In this document: positions 24,456-33,296 of the stretch, one piece after another
How the letters are laid out: the number at the start of each line of letters is the position of its first letter
How positions within the stretch are numbered: the stretch's first letter is position 1
Source: Candidatus Nitrospira nitrificans
Lineage (GTDB): Bacteria > Nitrospirota > Nitrospiria > Nitrospirales > Nitrospiraceae
Reading direction: 5' to 3'
Assembly: GCF_001458775.1 (NCBI RefSeq)
Contig: NZ_CZPZ01000031.1
Coordinates: forward strand, 62,001 to 126,000
DNA length: 64,000 bases
The notes under the pieces: generated by a model
What the model was told of the DNA's origin: nothing
Database searches by the model: none
What the model saw: the letters and a program-made list of their open reading frames with translations, nothing else
Program-made: the position numbers and the translations under genes

Positions 24456-25862
24456 TTATCGATTGGGGTCCGTTGGTCGGCGAGATACTTGGCGTAAGGG
24501 TTTCAAAAGCGGTAGTTCCCACATCAACTGGGAATGTCCCAGTTGTTCCACTTCACGAGGTTCGTGAAAGGTTCTGAGGAGTGTAGCCGAGACGATTAAA
24601 AGGAACAGGCCGGAAAGAAAGAAGATGAACGGCAGATTGGAAACGAGCTCCAGAGTCCATTCCCCAACCTGCAACCTGGCTGGCACCGTGCCAATTAGTA
24701 CACTTCCTATCACTGTTCCCATGGCCCATCCTATGGCATTGACGATGCTTAAAACGGCGATGGCTTTTGGGCGATCGGTTGCCTGGACTGCATCGAAGAC
24801 ATAGTTGCTCAATCCGAGCCCAAGCCCTGCCCATACCACGCCTCCAAAGAAATTCACGCTGACAAGAAACGGCCAAGCTGTACTGAACAGATACAACATC
24901 GGAAGAAATGCGACGAGCAGTCCAGTGAAGGTGAGTAAGGCTTTGTTCCCGAAACGATCGGCGAACTGACCCCAGGTTGGTAAGGTAAAGAATTGCCCTA
25001 GAATACCTGCCGCCAGCCAGGTTCCGTATTGCCAATACGCGAGGTGAAGATCCTGAAGTAGGTACATGACGAAGAACGGACCGGCGACCAGCAGAGACGA
25101 ATGCATGAGCCCAGAAAACAGCAGGAAGTGGCGAAAGTTTGTGGACATGCCTGTGCGGAGAAAGATGCGAAACCCGGTTGGAGTGCTACTTGGATCATGC
25201 AGTGGGAAGCTGCTTACTCTCCGCAGCAAGAGAGCCGATACGCTACGGCACAGGCCTGCCGTGAGAAACATTACGACAAAGCCTACCCAGAGGAGTTGCC
25301 GCTGTTCGAAGAAGCTCAAGAAGACACCTGCCATACAGAGTGCGATAAAACTGGTCAGTTCAACTGCCCGTGATCGTCTGGCGAAGTAACGGCCTCGCTC
25401 ATTGGGTTCAAGTAAGTCGGTGATGAGGCTATTCCACGCTGGATAGGTGAAATGGGTGAAGGTGGAATAGACGGCGACGGCTGCAATGAGAAGCCATGGC
25501 CCATGTTCAGGCCAGAGTAACGGGAGTGCGAGGATGGGGATCCACGATAAAGATTGTCCGATGATGCCCCAGAACACTTGAGAGGCCCGGCTAGGGAACC
25601 AGTGGGAGACTTTGACAGAAACGAGCTGTGCCCATGTGCCCAAGAGTTGAGGAATGGCCGAGAGGATACTCAACTGGAATGGTGTCGCATGGAAAAGTAG
25701 GGCAAAGGCCGAGAGGTATTGCTCGGCTCCGCCTTGGGCAACGGCATGGAACAGCCCATCACGAATGCCGAACCGCCGACCTGATTCATTTGGATCGATT
25801 CGAGTGGAATGGCCGTCAAGACGGTATTCTGCGGACTGTAATGATGTGTCTTGAGTGATCAT
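24456..25862 (-). CDS. MFS transporter, probable exporter of the RiPP cluster
   Basis: This 468-residue protein has twelve hydrophobic helices in two halves of six. Loops fit the MFS pattern (NERGRYFARRSRAVE after TM4-5, and GQFADRFGNK between TM8 and 9). The N-terminal 40 residues are hydrophilic. It is convergent with the dioxygenase gene, with 176 bp between them. A hairpin ACCCC/GGGGT (24426-24442) may end both transcripts. Position beside a RiPP cluster suggests export of the product, but substrate choice cannot be read from sequence. No ABC-type peptidase exporter is seen nearby, so leader removal is unexplained. Confidence 0.8.
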   Translation of the reverse strand: MITQDTSLQSAEYRLDGHSTRIDPNESGRRFGIRDGLFHAVAQGGAEQYLSAFALLFHATPFQLSILSAIPQLLGTWAQLVSVKVSHWFPSRASQVFWGIIGQSLSWIPILALPLLWPEHGPWLLIAAVAVYSTFTHFTYPAWNSLITDLLEPNERGRYFARRSRAVELTSFIALCMAGVFLSFFEQRQLLWVGFVVMFLTAGLCRSVSALLLRRVSSFPLHDPSSTPTGFRIFLRTGMSTNFRHFLLFSGLMHSSLLVAGPFFVMYLLQDLHLAYWQYGTWLAAGILGQFFTLPTWGQFADRFGNKALLTFTGLLVAFLPMLYLFSTAWPFLVSVNFFGGVVWAGLGLGLSNYVFDAVQATDRPKAIAVLSIVNAIGWAMGTVIGSVLIGTVPARLQVGEWTLELVSNLPFIFFLSGLFLLIVSATLLRTFHEPREVEQLGHSQLMWELPLLKPLRQVSRRPTDPNR

Positions 25863-26438
25863 GGCAGTGAGTTAGGGGCACTCTACCATAGAACAGTTAC
25901 GACACAAGGAATCGCCCCTGTCATGATGTGTATTAAGGAGGTCGTTATTCGATTCTGCCAAGCCTGTACGCAAAGAACATAAAGCCATTTGAAGTGCTAG
26001 CTGATATTGAGCTTGTGAAGGGACGAGTTAGTTAGTGCGACATCTGGACAACCTTCATGAAACCTCTGCTTCAACGTCTCGTTTCTAATCGAATGGGAGT
26101 TTCCCGTCTGTGAACGCGGGGGTGAGAGCAAGGTCCTGCAAAGCAGGACGAGCCCCGCTCGTAATCACTGAGGACGACGCATGTAAGGCGCGGAAATCTA
26201 TTGCGAAAGCAATTTTGTGGAGAGATGTTGTGATCCTTCACAACGGACACTCGACCAGTCAACAAGACCGGCATGGCCGTCGGTCACGCTGCTGGGTGTA
26301 CCGCTGTTTCCGTTTCGACCCTCATCCCCGAGGCTGTGAGGCAGTGGTTCTTCATCATGCGTAGGTGAGGATCACCAGGTCGGGTGGGGAGGGGCAATTT
26401 CTATTTTCAGGATCACCTAAAATGGCATTAGGCAACAC
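25863..26438. other. Spacer with nested stem, no gene
   Basis: About 575 bp carry no convincing gene; the plus-strand frame 26110-26364 has no ribosome site or family resemblance. GCGGGG (26116-26121) pairs with CCCCGC (26153-26158). Inside it, GTCCTGC (26133-26139) pairs with GCAGGAC (26143-26149) around an AAA loop. This nested stem could be a remnant of an insertion sequence end or a structured RNA. Confidence 0.4.
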
Positions 26439-27341
26439 TCACGTCTCTGCAGCCTGCAGCGCCTTCCTTAAGGCTTGAATCGTCAGGGGCGCATTTCCTT
26501 CGCTGCGGTTATTCACTAAGACATACGCCGTTCGCTTCTCTTCCACCGCTTTCTTCACCAGGTCCACGGTGTCTCGACGCATCTCTGGCAGCTCTTCCAC
26601 AATCTTCGTGTACGGTTCTGCTCGCTTCTTCGCGGCTTCATAGGACATTTTGAGTGGCGTCAGGAGTCGCAGGACCGTGAAGGGTGCCGTGAAGCAATTC
26701 TCCATCCGTTGGTGCTGGTCCCGTAACGAAGGTATGTAGGACCAATGATTGTAGACATGGGCGATGCCGTGATTCTCCAAGACGTTGCGATAGTCCTGAC
26801 CAAGTAACCCCGCGTTACGGATTTCAACCGCATAGCGAAAGTCCTGGGGGAGTTGACCAAAAAACGTATTTAGGCGCGAGCAGAATTCCTCACTCGACAT
26901 CCCGTGCCGTTGGAATTCAAACAAGAATGGGCCGGTGTGTGGCTCGAACTTGGCTTCTCGATAAGGTGTGAGCACGAGATCATTGAAGAGCTTTGCATCA
27001 AGAAAGCGTTGATTCGGTTGTCCAGCCTTTGTGCCATACCGAGCCTGCTTCGCGTAAGTCGGAATGGTGATCTCCTCCCACACCTTGAAGCACATCTCGA
27101 AGTCTTCGGGGATCTGATTGAGATAGTGTCGCAGTTGGTTGGCTGTCGGTGGACGGTAGAACGTGGAATCATTGCCGACCGTGCGAAAGCACGGGTCACC
27201 GTTGTGGAGATACTGACAATACTCGCCCAGGCATTTCCGCGCAAAGGTCGTCTTGGCATACTTCTTCAAGTAGACCTGGCCTTGCCATCCTTCGTAGGTC
27301 CAGGTTGAAGTTCCGAATCGAATCAGCGGTGAGAGCGGCAT
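26439..27341 (-). CDS. DUF72 family protein (YecE-like)
   Basis: The 300-residue protein begins IRFGTSTWTYEGWQGQVY, the DUF72 signature (IGTSGWxYxxWxGxFY-like). It continues with FRTVGNDSTFYRPP, FCFKVxExIT-type strands and RYAVEIRN, and has VYNHWSY and AYVLVNNRSEGNAPLT at the end. The fold is a TIM barrel with a conserved polar groove. The reaction is unknown, and links to iron-sulfur or DNA metabolism have been proposed without proof. It lies 18 bp after the DnaE2 stop on the same strand and may be co-transcribed. Such genes occur near mutasome cassettes in some genomes. Confidence 0.85.
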   Translation of the reverse strand: MPLSPLIRFGTSTWTYEGWQGQVYLKKYAKTTFARKCLGEYCQYLHNGDPCFRTVGNDSTFYRPPTANQLRHYLNQIPEDFEMCFKVWEEITIPTYAKQARYGTKAGQPNQRFLDAKLFNDLVLTPYREAKFEPHTGPFLFEFQRHGMSSEEFCSRLNTFFGQLPQDFRYAVEIRNAGLLGQDYRNVLENHGIAHVYNHWSYIPSLRDQHQRMENCFTAPFTVLRLLTPLKMSYEAAKKRAEPYTKIVEELPEMRRDTVDLVKKAVEEKRTAYVLVNNRSEGNAPLTIQALRKALQAAET

Positions 27342-27359
27342 AGAGCAGGAGTGTACTGG

Positions 27360-30300
27360 CTATACGCGTAGCTCCTCAAGAGGCTCACTCGGTGCTGGAA
27401 TTGCGCCGGTGGTCAGGAGCTGTAGGGTTTTCACGGTGACCGTGACGGTCGAGAAGTGTTCCTCGACCAGGCCTGTCACGACATAAGCTTGGTTTGGGGC
27501 CAGGAGATGGCAGTATTCCCGGTACCTATTGGGAAACAGGGTGGCATCATACATCCCGGTCTGATCCTCCAGGGTCATAAATTCCATCGGCTCGCCTTTC
27601 TTCGTGGAGACGATCTTCTCTGTGAGGAGCCACCCAATCAGGGTCACTTCTTTCCCCACATACTGCTCTAAGTCCTTCGCGCGGATGCGTGGAGTCGCAG
27701 CCAGCGCCTCTGTGAACAGATCGAGTGGGTGGCAGCGTAACGGAAAGCCGAAGAGGGCGAGCTCATGATGCAGCTTCTTCTGGGGTGAGTACTCCATAGG
27801 AATTGGGATATGAGTCGGCGGCCTGGTCGCCTGCGTGGCAAAGACGCGCCACAAAATGGCCGGCCTGGTCAACTCTCCAGCGATGGAATCGAAGGATCCG
27901 GCTTTGATCAACAACTTGGCTTGGGCGTAGTCGAGCTTTATGCGACTCAAGAAATCTGACAGCGATCGATAGGGACCGTGCTGTTCTCGCTCTGCAATGA
28001 TCCGCTGGGCGAGGTCTTCTTGAAGACCTTTGATCTGCATCAGTCCCACTCGAACGGTGGTTCCTGATCCGCTGTAGGCCCAGGCACTCGCGTTGATGTC
28101 TGGCGGCAGGACGGTGAGGCCCATCCGTCTGCCTTCCGACAGATAGGCGAAGGCCGAATAGTACCCCCCTTGATTACTCACGACGGCGGCAACGAATTCG
28201 GCAGGGTAGTGGGCTCTGAGGTAGGCGGATTTGAAACTGACCTGGGCATAGCTCGCACTATGCGGCTTACAGAAGCTATATCCGGAGAAGCTCATGATCA
28301 TGGCCCAAATCGCATCGATCACGCGATATTCCACACCACGGGCCATGGCTCCCTGATAGAACTGGCGTTGATAGTCTCGCAGTTGCCGTTCCTTGTGCTT
28401 CTTACTCAGGACCTTTCTGAGCTGATCTCCGTCTTCAACCGAGAATCCACCCAAGGCGACCGCCACTTTCATGACATCTTCCTGATACACCATGATGCCG
28501 TGCGTCTCCGCGAGGATCTCATCGAGCAGCGGATGAGGCGACTGATATCGTTGCCCATGAGCTCGGCGCACGAATTCATCAGCGAACACATTCGCAGCGG
28601 GGCGGATGATCGACGAAACCACCACGAGATACTCAAAGACATCTGCCACGGCACGTCGAGCTGGCGGCATCCCACCCCAGAGCTTTTTGAGTAACAGCCG
28701 GGTGGCGGGAGACTCCACGTAAAAACAACCCATCGTCTCGCCTAGCCGAATCAGGTCATTGGTGGCTGGATCAGTGATCGGATCCCAGGTCGCATAATCG
28801 ATAACGCGTCCGGTGTTGCGGGTGACGGCTGCGATGGCGTCACGGATGACGGCGAGCGAGCGATTACCTAAGAGGTCGATCTTCACAAGCCCGGCCTCTT
28901 CCGTCTGGTCCTTCTCCCATTGAATCATCGGCAGATTGGAGGCGGAGATCTCGACCGGCACATACCGTCGGATCTCATCCGGAACCAACACGACGCCACC
29001 AGGATGGAGACCCAAATTCCTGAAGTGGCCATCCAATTGCGTCGACCAGTAGAGGATCTCCGGCCAGGGGTTTCTCAGGTTCAACGCTCTGCAAACATCA
29101 CGAGCCCAGTCTTGCACGCTCATCCCTGGTCGCACATCGACAAAGTCCGCCCGCCGTTGGAGGAAGTTCAACGCCTTGCCAATCTCACCGGCTGGCAGAC
29201 CATAGACCTTCGCAATTTCGCGTAAGGCGGCCCGTGTGGCGAGCGTGTTCTGATTGGCGACCATCGCGGCATGCTGGTGTCCGTACTGCTTGAACACCCA
29301 CTCGAGAATGGCGGGCCGTTCGTCCCAGGGAAAGTCCACGTCGATGTCGGGTGGATCATGACGACCGGGATTCAGAAACCGTTCAAACAGCAAGTTGTGC
29401 TTGATCGGATCGACATGCGTGATGCCGAGACAATAGGACACGATTGAGGCGGCGGCTGAGCCACGGCCACAGGTCCGTGGCGCTTGGCGGACGATTTCAT
29501 CCACCACCAGAAAATAATCCGCATAGCCTTTGTCACGGATCACGGTGAGTTCCTTTTCGATGCGCTCTCGAACTACGGGAGACAAGGCACCATAGCGCCA
29601 GATGGCGCCGTCGTTGGTCTTGCGCTGTAATGTTTCAAAGGCGGCGCCTGAGGAGAGCTGGCGGAAGGAGGGAAAGATGGTCTGTTTGAAGTCCCAATCT
29701 GTGTGGCACTGTTCGGCAATCCAGCGTGTGTTGGTGAGAGCCTGCGGAACGTGGGGGAGATGTCGCGCAAGAACGGATTCCGGCATGAGCCAGTGAGAGG
29801 GGAGGGCACAACGATCGGCCTTGAGCCGTGAGAGCGTCGTGTTCTCCGCAATCGTGCGTAGCAGCCGATGGGCCTGGTAATCTGCTGGCTGGAGAAAAGC
29901 AGCGCGAGTGGTGGCCGTGGGTGGCAGTCTGAGTCGGCGGCTCAATTCGACCGCGTCTTGCAAGGCTGGTCCCGGTGTCAACTCGACATAGAGGTCCGCT
30001 TCTGACTCCGTCTGCCAAGCAGTCACAGCAATAGGATCATCGGACAGGATGAACAGTCCCGTGCGATGTTGTGCGACCGTCTGGATGACGTTAAAGGACG
30101 CATCACAGTGGCGAGCCGAGAGAATCAGGCAGAGATTGGCATAGCCGGTTGGGTTCTTTGCGAGTAGCACGGCCCGGTGCTGACCTGAGACAAGTTCTGC
30201 CCCTATGATGGGTTTGAGTCCATGCTCTCGCGCGACTTTAAGAAAACGGATCGTGCCATAGAGTCCATTGGTATCGGTGAGCGCGAGATATTCCTGTCCT

Positions 30301-30392
30301 TGGTCTTTGACTGCCTGACAGAGGGCCTCCACCGTTGGCACGCCCCACATAGGCGAATAAGATGAATGCGTGTGGAGGTGAACAAAGGCCAC
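27360..30392 (-). CDS. dnaE2: Error-prone DNA polymerase III alpha subunit (DnaE2-type)
   Basis: This 1010-residue protein starts with a PHP domain (VHLHTHSSYSPMWG). It has the C-family polymerase core with PPDIDVDFPWDER (catalytic Asp pair near residue 350) and GLHPGGVVL. A tail with an OB-fold carries KEVTLIGWLLTEKIVST. It lacks the beta-clamp and tau-binding C-terminus of main replicative DnaE1, and its length fits DnaE2. It performs translesion synthesis in the ImuB-DnaE2 mutasome. The GTG start abuts the ImuB stop directly (TGAGTG), so the two are translated together. It is likely SOS-like regulated by the repressor upstream. Confidence 0.9.
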   Translation of the reverse strand: MAFVHLHTHSSYSPMWGVPTVEALCQAVKDQGQEYLALTDTNGLYGTIRFLKVAREHGLKPIIGAELVSGQHRAVLLAKNPTGYANLCLILSARHCDASFNVIQTVAQHRTGLFILSDDPIAVTAWQTESEADLYVELTPGPALQDAVELSRRLRLPPTATTRAAFLQPADYQAHRLLRTIAENTTLSRLKADRCALPSHWLMPESVLARHLPHVPQALTNTRWIAEQCHTDWDFKQTIFPSFRQLSSGAAFETLQRKTNDGAIWRYGALSPVVRERIEKELTVIRDKGYADYFLVVDEIVRQAPRTCGRGSAAASIVSYCLGITHVDPIKHNLLFERFLNPGRHDPPDIDVDFPWDERPAILEWVFKQYGHQHAAMVANQNTLATRAALREIAKVYGLPAGEIGKALNFLQRRADFVDVRPGMSVQDWARDVCRALNLRNPWPEILYWSTQLDGHFRNLGLHPGGVVLVPDEIRRYVPVEISASNLPMIQWEKDQTEEAGLVKIDLLGNRSLAVIRDAIAAVTRNTGRVIDYATWDPITDPATNDLIRLGETMGCFYVESPATRLLLKKLWGGMPPARRAVADVFEYLVVVSSIIRPAANVFADEFVRRAHGQRYQSPHPLLDEILAETHGIMVYQEDVMKVAVALGGFSVEDGDQLRKVLSKKHKERQLRDYQRQFYQGAMARGVEYRVIDAIWAMIMSFSGYSFCKPHSASYAQVSFKSAYLRAHYPAEFVAAVVSNQGGYYSAFAYLSEGRRMGLTVLPPDINASAWAYSGSGTTVRVGLMQIKGLQEDLAQRIIAEREQHGPYRSLSDFLSRIKLDYAQAKLLIKAGSFDSIAGELTRPAILWRVFATQATRPPTHIPIPMEYSPQKKLHHELALFGFPLRCHPLDLFTEALAATPRIRAKDLEQYVGKEVTLIGWLLTEKIVSTKKGEPMEFMTLEDQTGMYDATLFPNRYREYCHLLAPNQAYVVTGLVEEHFSTVTVTVKTLQLLTTGAIPAPSEPLEELRV

Positions 30393-31577
30393 TCAGCTAC
30401 TCCTGCCATACCGAATGATCTGCTCACCAAATCGTGCGTGGAGGTTGTCCAGGGCTACAGATAGTTTCCTCGCTCGGTCCTGTTTGCGCTGCTCCTCAAG
30501 TGGTCGAGCATCGAACAGCACACCTTGCTCGGCGTAACCGGCGCGACCCGCCATACTCAGGATCATGGCTCGCAAGCGAATCCGCCGACGCATACATTTC
30601 TGAAAGAGCGACAGCACCGCGGGGGACAGATCACATTCCCAGCAGGTCTCGGGAGTCACGCGCCCATGTTTTGTCACCTCAATGTGATCGCTATAGCGGA
30701 TCGTGAGAGACAGACGGCCACAGACTCGGCGCTGATTTCGTAAGGTCCGGCAGAGCCGTTGCAATGCGTCGAGTAATCGGCCAGTCAGCACCGGATCATC
30801 GATTTCATCTGGATCGAGGAGGACCGTCTCTTCGAGATGAGGCTGACTCGCCGGCGGCAATACCGGCAATGAATCAATTCCCTGAGCCCAGCGGGATAGC
30901 TGCCCGGCATAATCCCCGAGCGCCACTTCCAAGGCTTCAACAGGACTCTCTGCCACTTCGCCCAGCGTATCGAGGTTCAGGTCATCGAGCCGCGACAGGA
31001 CCTGTCGCATGCAGGGCCGCTGTAAACCTGGCAGGGTGCGCACGGACAGTGGTGCCATGAACACCGACTCAGACCCAGGCCGGACATCATACAGTTCGGA
31101 AGGCTGAATCAACGTCGCTGCGGTCTGGGCCACAAGCTTGCTACTGCCCACACCGGCAACTCCATCGAGCCGATACTGTGAGAGCACTTCGTGCTGGACC
31201 TTCGCCGCGATGTCATAGGCTGGTCCGAATAGTCGTCCGGTTCCGGTCAGATCCATCACGAAGGAGCCGGGCTGAACCGGTTCCCAGACCGGAGCGTAGC
31301 GTCTCACGACCTGAAGCAAACACTCCTCCGCCGTACGGACGCGAAAGGGATTTGGAGACAGGACGTGCAGGGAGGGACAGACACGTCGGGCTTGCTCGAC
31401 GGACATGCCGATCGCAAGGCCTGCTTGTTCTGCTTCGGATGAGACTTCACGCAGGAGGGCACGGGAGGTATTTAACGGAGCGATGGCCAGTGGTCGAGTC
31501 GAGAGGCTGGGACTGTGAAGCCGAGCAACGGCGACTTCAAAGGCAGGAATTCCGAAGCAGACAATCTGGCGGTCCAT
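30393..31577 (-). CDS. imuB: ImuB-like Y-family polymerase subunit, catalytically degenerate
   Basis: This 394-residue protein matches the Y-family fold. The usual catalytic motif at the N-terminus is replaced (CFGIPAFEVAVAR, no DxD), and the second, usually SxDE, reads FVMDLTGTG. So it probably lacks polymerase activity, as in ImuB, which instead links DnaE2 to the clamp. Segments GLAIGMSVEQARRVCPSL, GVAGVGSSKLVAQTAA and a C-terminal domain with LTIRYSDHIEVTK fit the family. ATG 31577 lies 19 bp after the repressor gene. No imuA gene is present next to it, where it is usually found. Confidence 0.85.
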   Translation of the reverse strand: MDRQIVCFGIPAFEVAVARLHSPSLSTRPLAIAPLNTSRALLREVSSEAEQAGLAIGMSVEQARRVCPSLHVLSPNPFRVRTAEECLLQVVRRYAPVWEPVQPGSFVMDLTGTGRLFGPAYDIAAKVQHEVLSQYRLDGVAGVGSSKLVAQTAATLIQPSELYDVRPGSESVFMAPLSVRTLPGLQRPCMRQVLSRLDDLNLDTLGEVAESPVEALEVALGDYAGQLSRWAQGIDSLPVLPPASQPHLEETVLLDPDEIDDPVLTGRLLDALQRLCRTLRNQRRVCGRLSLTIRYSDHIEVTKHGRVTPETCWECDLSPAVLSLFQKCMRRRIRLRAMILSMAGRAGYAEQGVLFDARPLEEQRKQDRARKLSVALDNLHARFGEQIIRYGRSS

Positions 31578-31596
31578 AGTGCCAACAGCCGAGGCC

Positions 31597-32139
31597 TCAC
31601 TTTCGGAGATGGCGGATGACGCCGACGACAATCCCTTCGATCTGGAAACTGTCCGATGGCTTGATAATGATCGGCTGCATGGCGTCATTGGCTGGGTGCA
31701 GCTCCACCATCCCGGCTTTGCGGTAATACGTCTTGATCGTGGCCTCGCCATTCACCAAAGCAATCACGGTCTGGCCATTGCTGGCAGACGAGTGTTTCTG
31801 CACCACGACAATGTCACCTGGAAAGATGCCCTCATTCTGCATGGACGTGCCTTTCACCCGAAGGGCGAAGGTCTCCCCACGACCGACCATGCTCTTCGGC
31901 ACCTCGACGCGTTCCATCTGAGGAATCGGTTCAATGGGCGCCCCGGCCGCAACGACACCGGCGAGTGGAATCTGGGCGGAGCTGAGTTGCATGAGGGCTA
32001 ATTCCACCGTCATGGGAATCGGAACAGTGCCATCTTCATAGCGGATGATCGATCGGCGGGTGCAGTGCAGCGTCTGAGCGAGGGTCTCCTGAGTCATCCC
32101 AAGGGTCTTTCGGGCTTCCCGTAACGATCCAGGCCGCAT
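31597..32139 (-). CDS. Self-cleaving S24 repressor with XRE-type HTH (LexA/CI-like)
   Basis: This 180-residue protein pairs an N-terminal Cro/CI-type helix-turn-helix (LREARKTLGMTQETLAQTL, residues 6-24) with a C-terminal S24 domain. The cleavage site is VAAGAP (A65-G66), the nucleophile S99 in GTSM and the base K136 in EATIKTYYR. It would self-cleave upon RecA activation, like LexA or lambda CI, and release repression of the mutasome genes imuB and dnaE2 that follow. ATG 32139 lies inside a perfect palindrome, so it likely represses its own gene. The frame is open to a TTG at 32175, but that TTG is part of a -35 element, so I prefer 32139. This suggests a leaderless transcript. Confidence 0.87.
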   Translation of the reverse strand: MRPGSLREARKTLGMTQETLAQTLHCTRRSIIRYEDGTVPIPMTVELALMQLSSAQIPLAGVVAAGAPIEPIPQMERVEVPKSMVGRGETFALRVKGTSMQNEGIFPGDIVVVQKHSSASNGQTVIALVNGEATIKTYYRKAGMVELHPANDAMQPIIIKPSDSFQIEGIVVGVIRHLRK

Positions 32140-32158
32140 GTGACATAATGTCACATGC
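32136..32158 (-). promoter_or_regulatory. Palindromic operator on the repressor start codon
   Basis: GCATGTGACAT and its perfect complement ATGTCACATGC flank a central A in a 23-bp palindrome (32136-32158). The start codon of the repressor (32139) lies within it. On the minus strand TTGACA (32175-32170) is a perfect -35 element. A weak -10, CATTAT, lies 19 bp on, within the palindrome. Bound repressor would block this promoter. Confidence 0.75.
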
Positions 32159-32225
32159 TTTCGTGGATCTGTCAAGAGACGTGTCTCGTGGCGGATCTTG
32201 CCGCTGGGCGCGTCACCGACTTTGA

Positions 32226-32452
32226 TCCGAGAAAAATTATGGCGCGAGGGAGGAAATTATTAGCCAAACTCTGACCCTTCGTCTCACGGACACGGGGGAA
32301 GCCGACCTTGCAGAAATCTGGGCGTACCTTGCAACGAAGGCGACAAATCTGGATTTGTCCAAGGTGGAGAAAAAATCGCACTTTCCGCATGGCCACATTC
32401 CAGGGCATCACAAATGTATTGATGAGCTAACGGGGCAGCTCAAGAAGTGCTA
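32226..32452 (+). pseudogene. Decayed ParE-like toxin gene
   Basis: From about 32256 this plus-strand frame reads ISQTLTLRLTDTGEADLAEI and then WAYLATKATN. LRLTDTGEADLAEIWAYLA is the ParE/RelE-superfamily N-terminus (LxLTxxAxxDLxxIWxY). The frame has no ATG, GTG or TTG in front (it is open only to a stop at 32223), and it ends with TAA 32450-32452. Only about 65 codons remain of the usual 95, and the middle no longer reads as toxin. FPHGHIPGHH may be a remnant of a toxin strand. No antitoxin gene is next to it. It is best read as a broken toxin-antitoxin toxin. Confidence 0.5.
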
Positions 32453-33296
32453 AATAGTTCAAACTCGGACTAGTATTCCAGGCTTAGCGGACCTGCCCGA
32501 ACAGATACATGGGCTGGACTCTCCGCTCCTACCGGTCTGCATGGACTCCTGGTCGGTAGCGCGTTCGTGGGCTAAATTGGGGGAATCCCGTTTGTAAGCG
32601 GTTCTAAGGCTATTTTTGTCCTGGTGGGGCAAACCCCAAATGGGACCCATTGCCAATGCCGGTGGGGGGGTGTGCCGATTGTGAGAGAGCGGTATCGGTG
32701 TTAGAGGAAGAGAGGTAGGGAAGGTAAGATCAGCAGGTAAGAATGTACGTCGTTAGCGGGGTCCACTTGGGGCGCGGAAATGAACACAGGATGAGCCACA
32801 GATGACCCATCCTGTCCAATCAGAAGCCTCTGTTTATGCGGTTTTCGGAGGTTCTTGAGGGTCTAAATCTGTTTTCAAGACCGGCACGTTCGGCCGCTCC
32901 GTCACCCCTCCAAACCTAGCTTGCTCGACTCGGAGCCAATCTGATTGTTCTTTGCAACGGGATATGACGCCACTCCTATTTATGAATCGCGCGTCGTGTG
33001 GGCCGACGACTCATTCCCATTATCGTCTTATCGTATCGTCGTCGGATAAACACATCACGTATCCTCAAGGTCGCTCGATTCGGAGCATACTGTTCCTTCA
33101 AACTGTTACGAGATTGCGCAGTATACGGGGTTCCGTTGGGCTTGGTAAACACCTGCTTTCTTTTTTTCGGAAGGGGTTGTGACGACTTACACAGTCTAGC
33201 CACCGGTGAACTCTGCTCTCGCCTCCGACTCAGAAGTCAGATAAGTTGCAGGAAACGCCTACGCCTATCCTTGAACCGCCCACCGGAGGAGTATCT
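32453..33296. other. Long gene-poor stretch beside the mutasome cassette
   Basis: About 840 bp hold no supported gene. Frames on both strands (for example 32998-33300 plus, 32976-33203 minus) lack ribosome sites and protein-like composition. CTACCG/CGGTAG (32529-32559) is the only notable inverted repeat. The composition is uneven, and together with the ParE remnant this looks like decayed accessory DNA. Confidence 0.45.

Noticed and set aside
26110-26364. Transposase or TnpB remnant
   Set aside because: The frame does not match the C-terminal motifs of IS605 or other families I know; only a nested stem remains notable.
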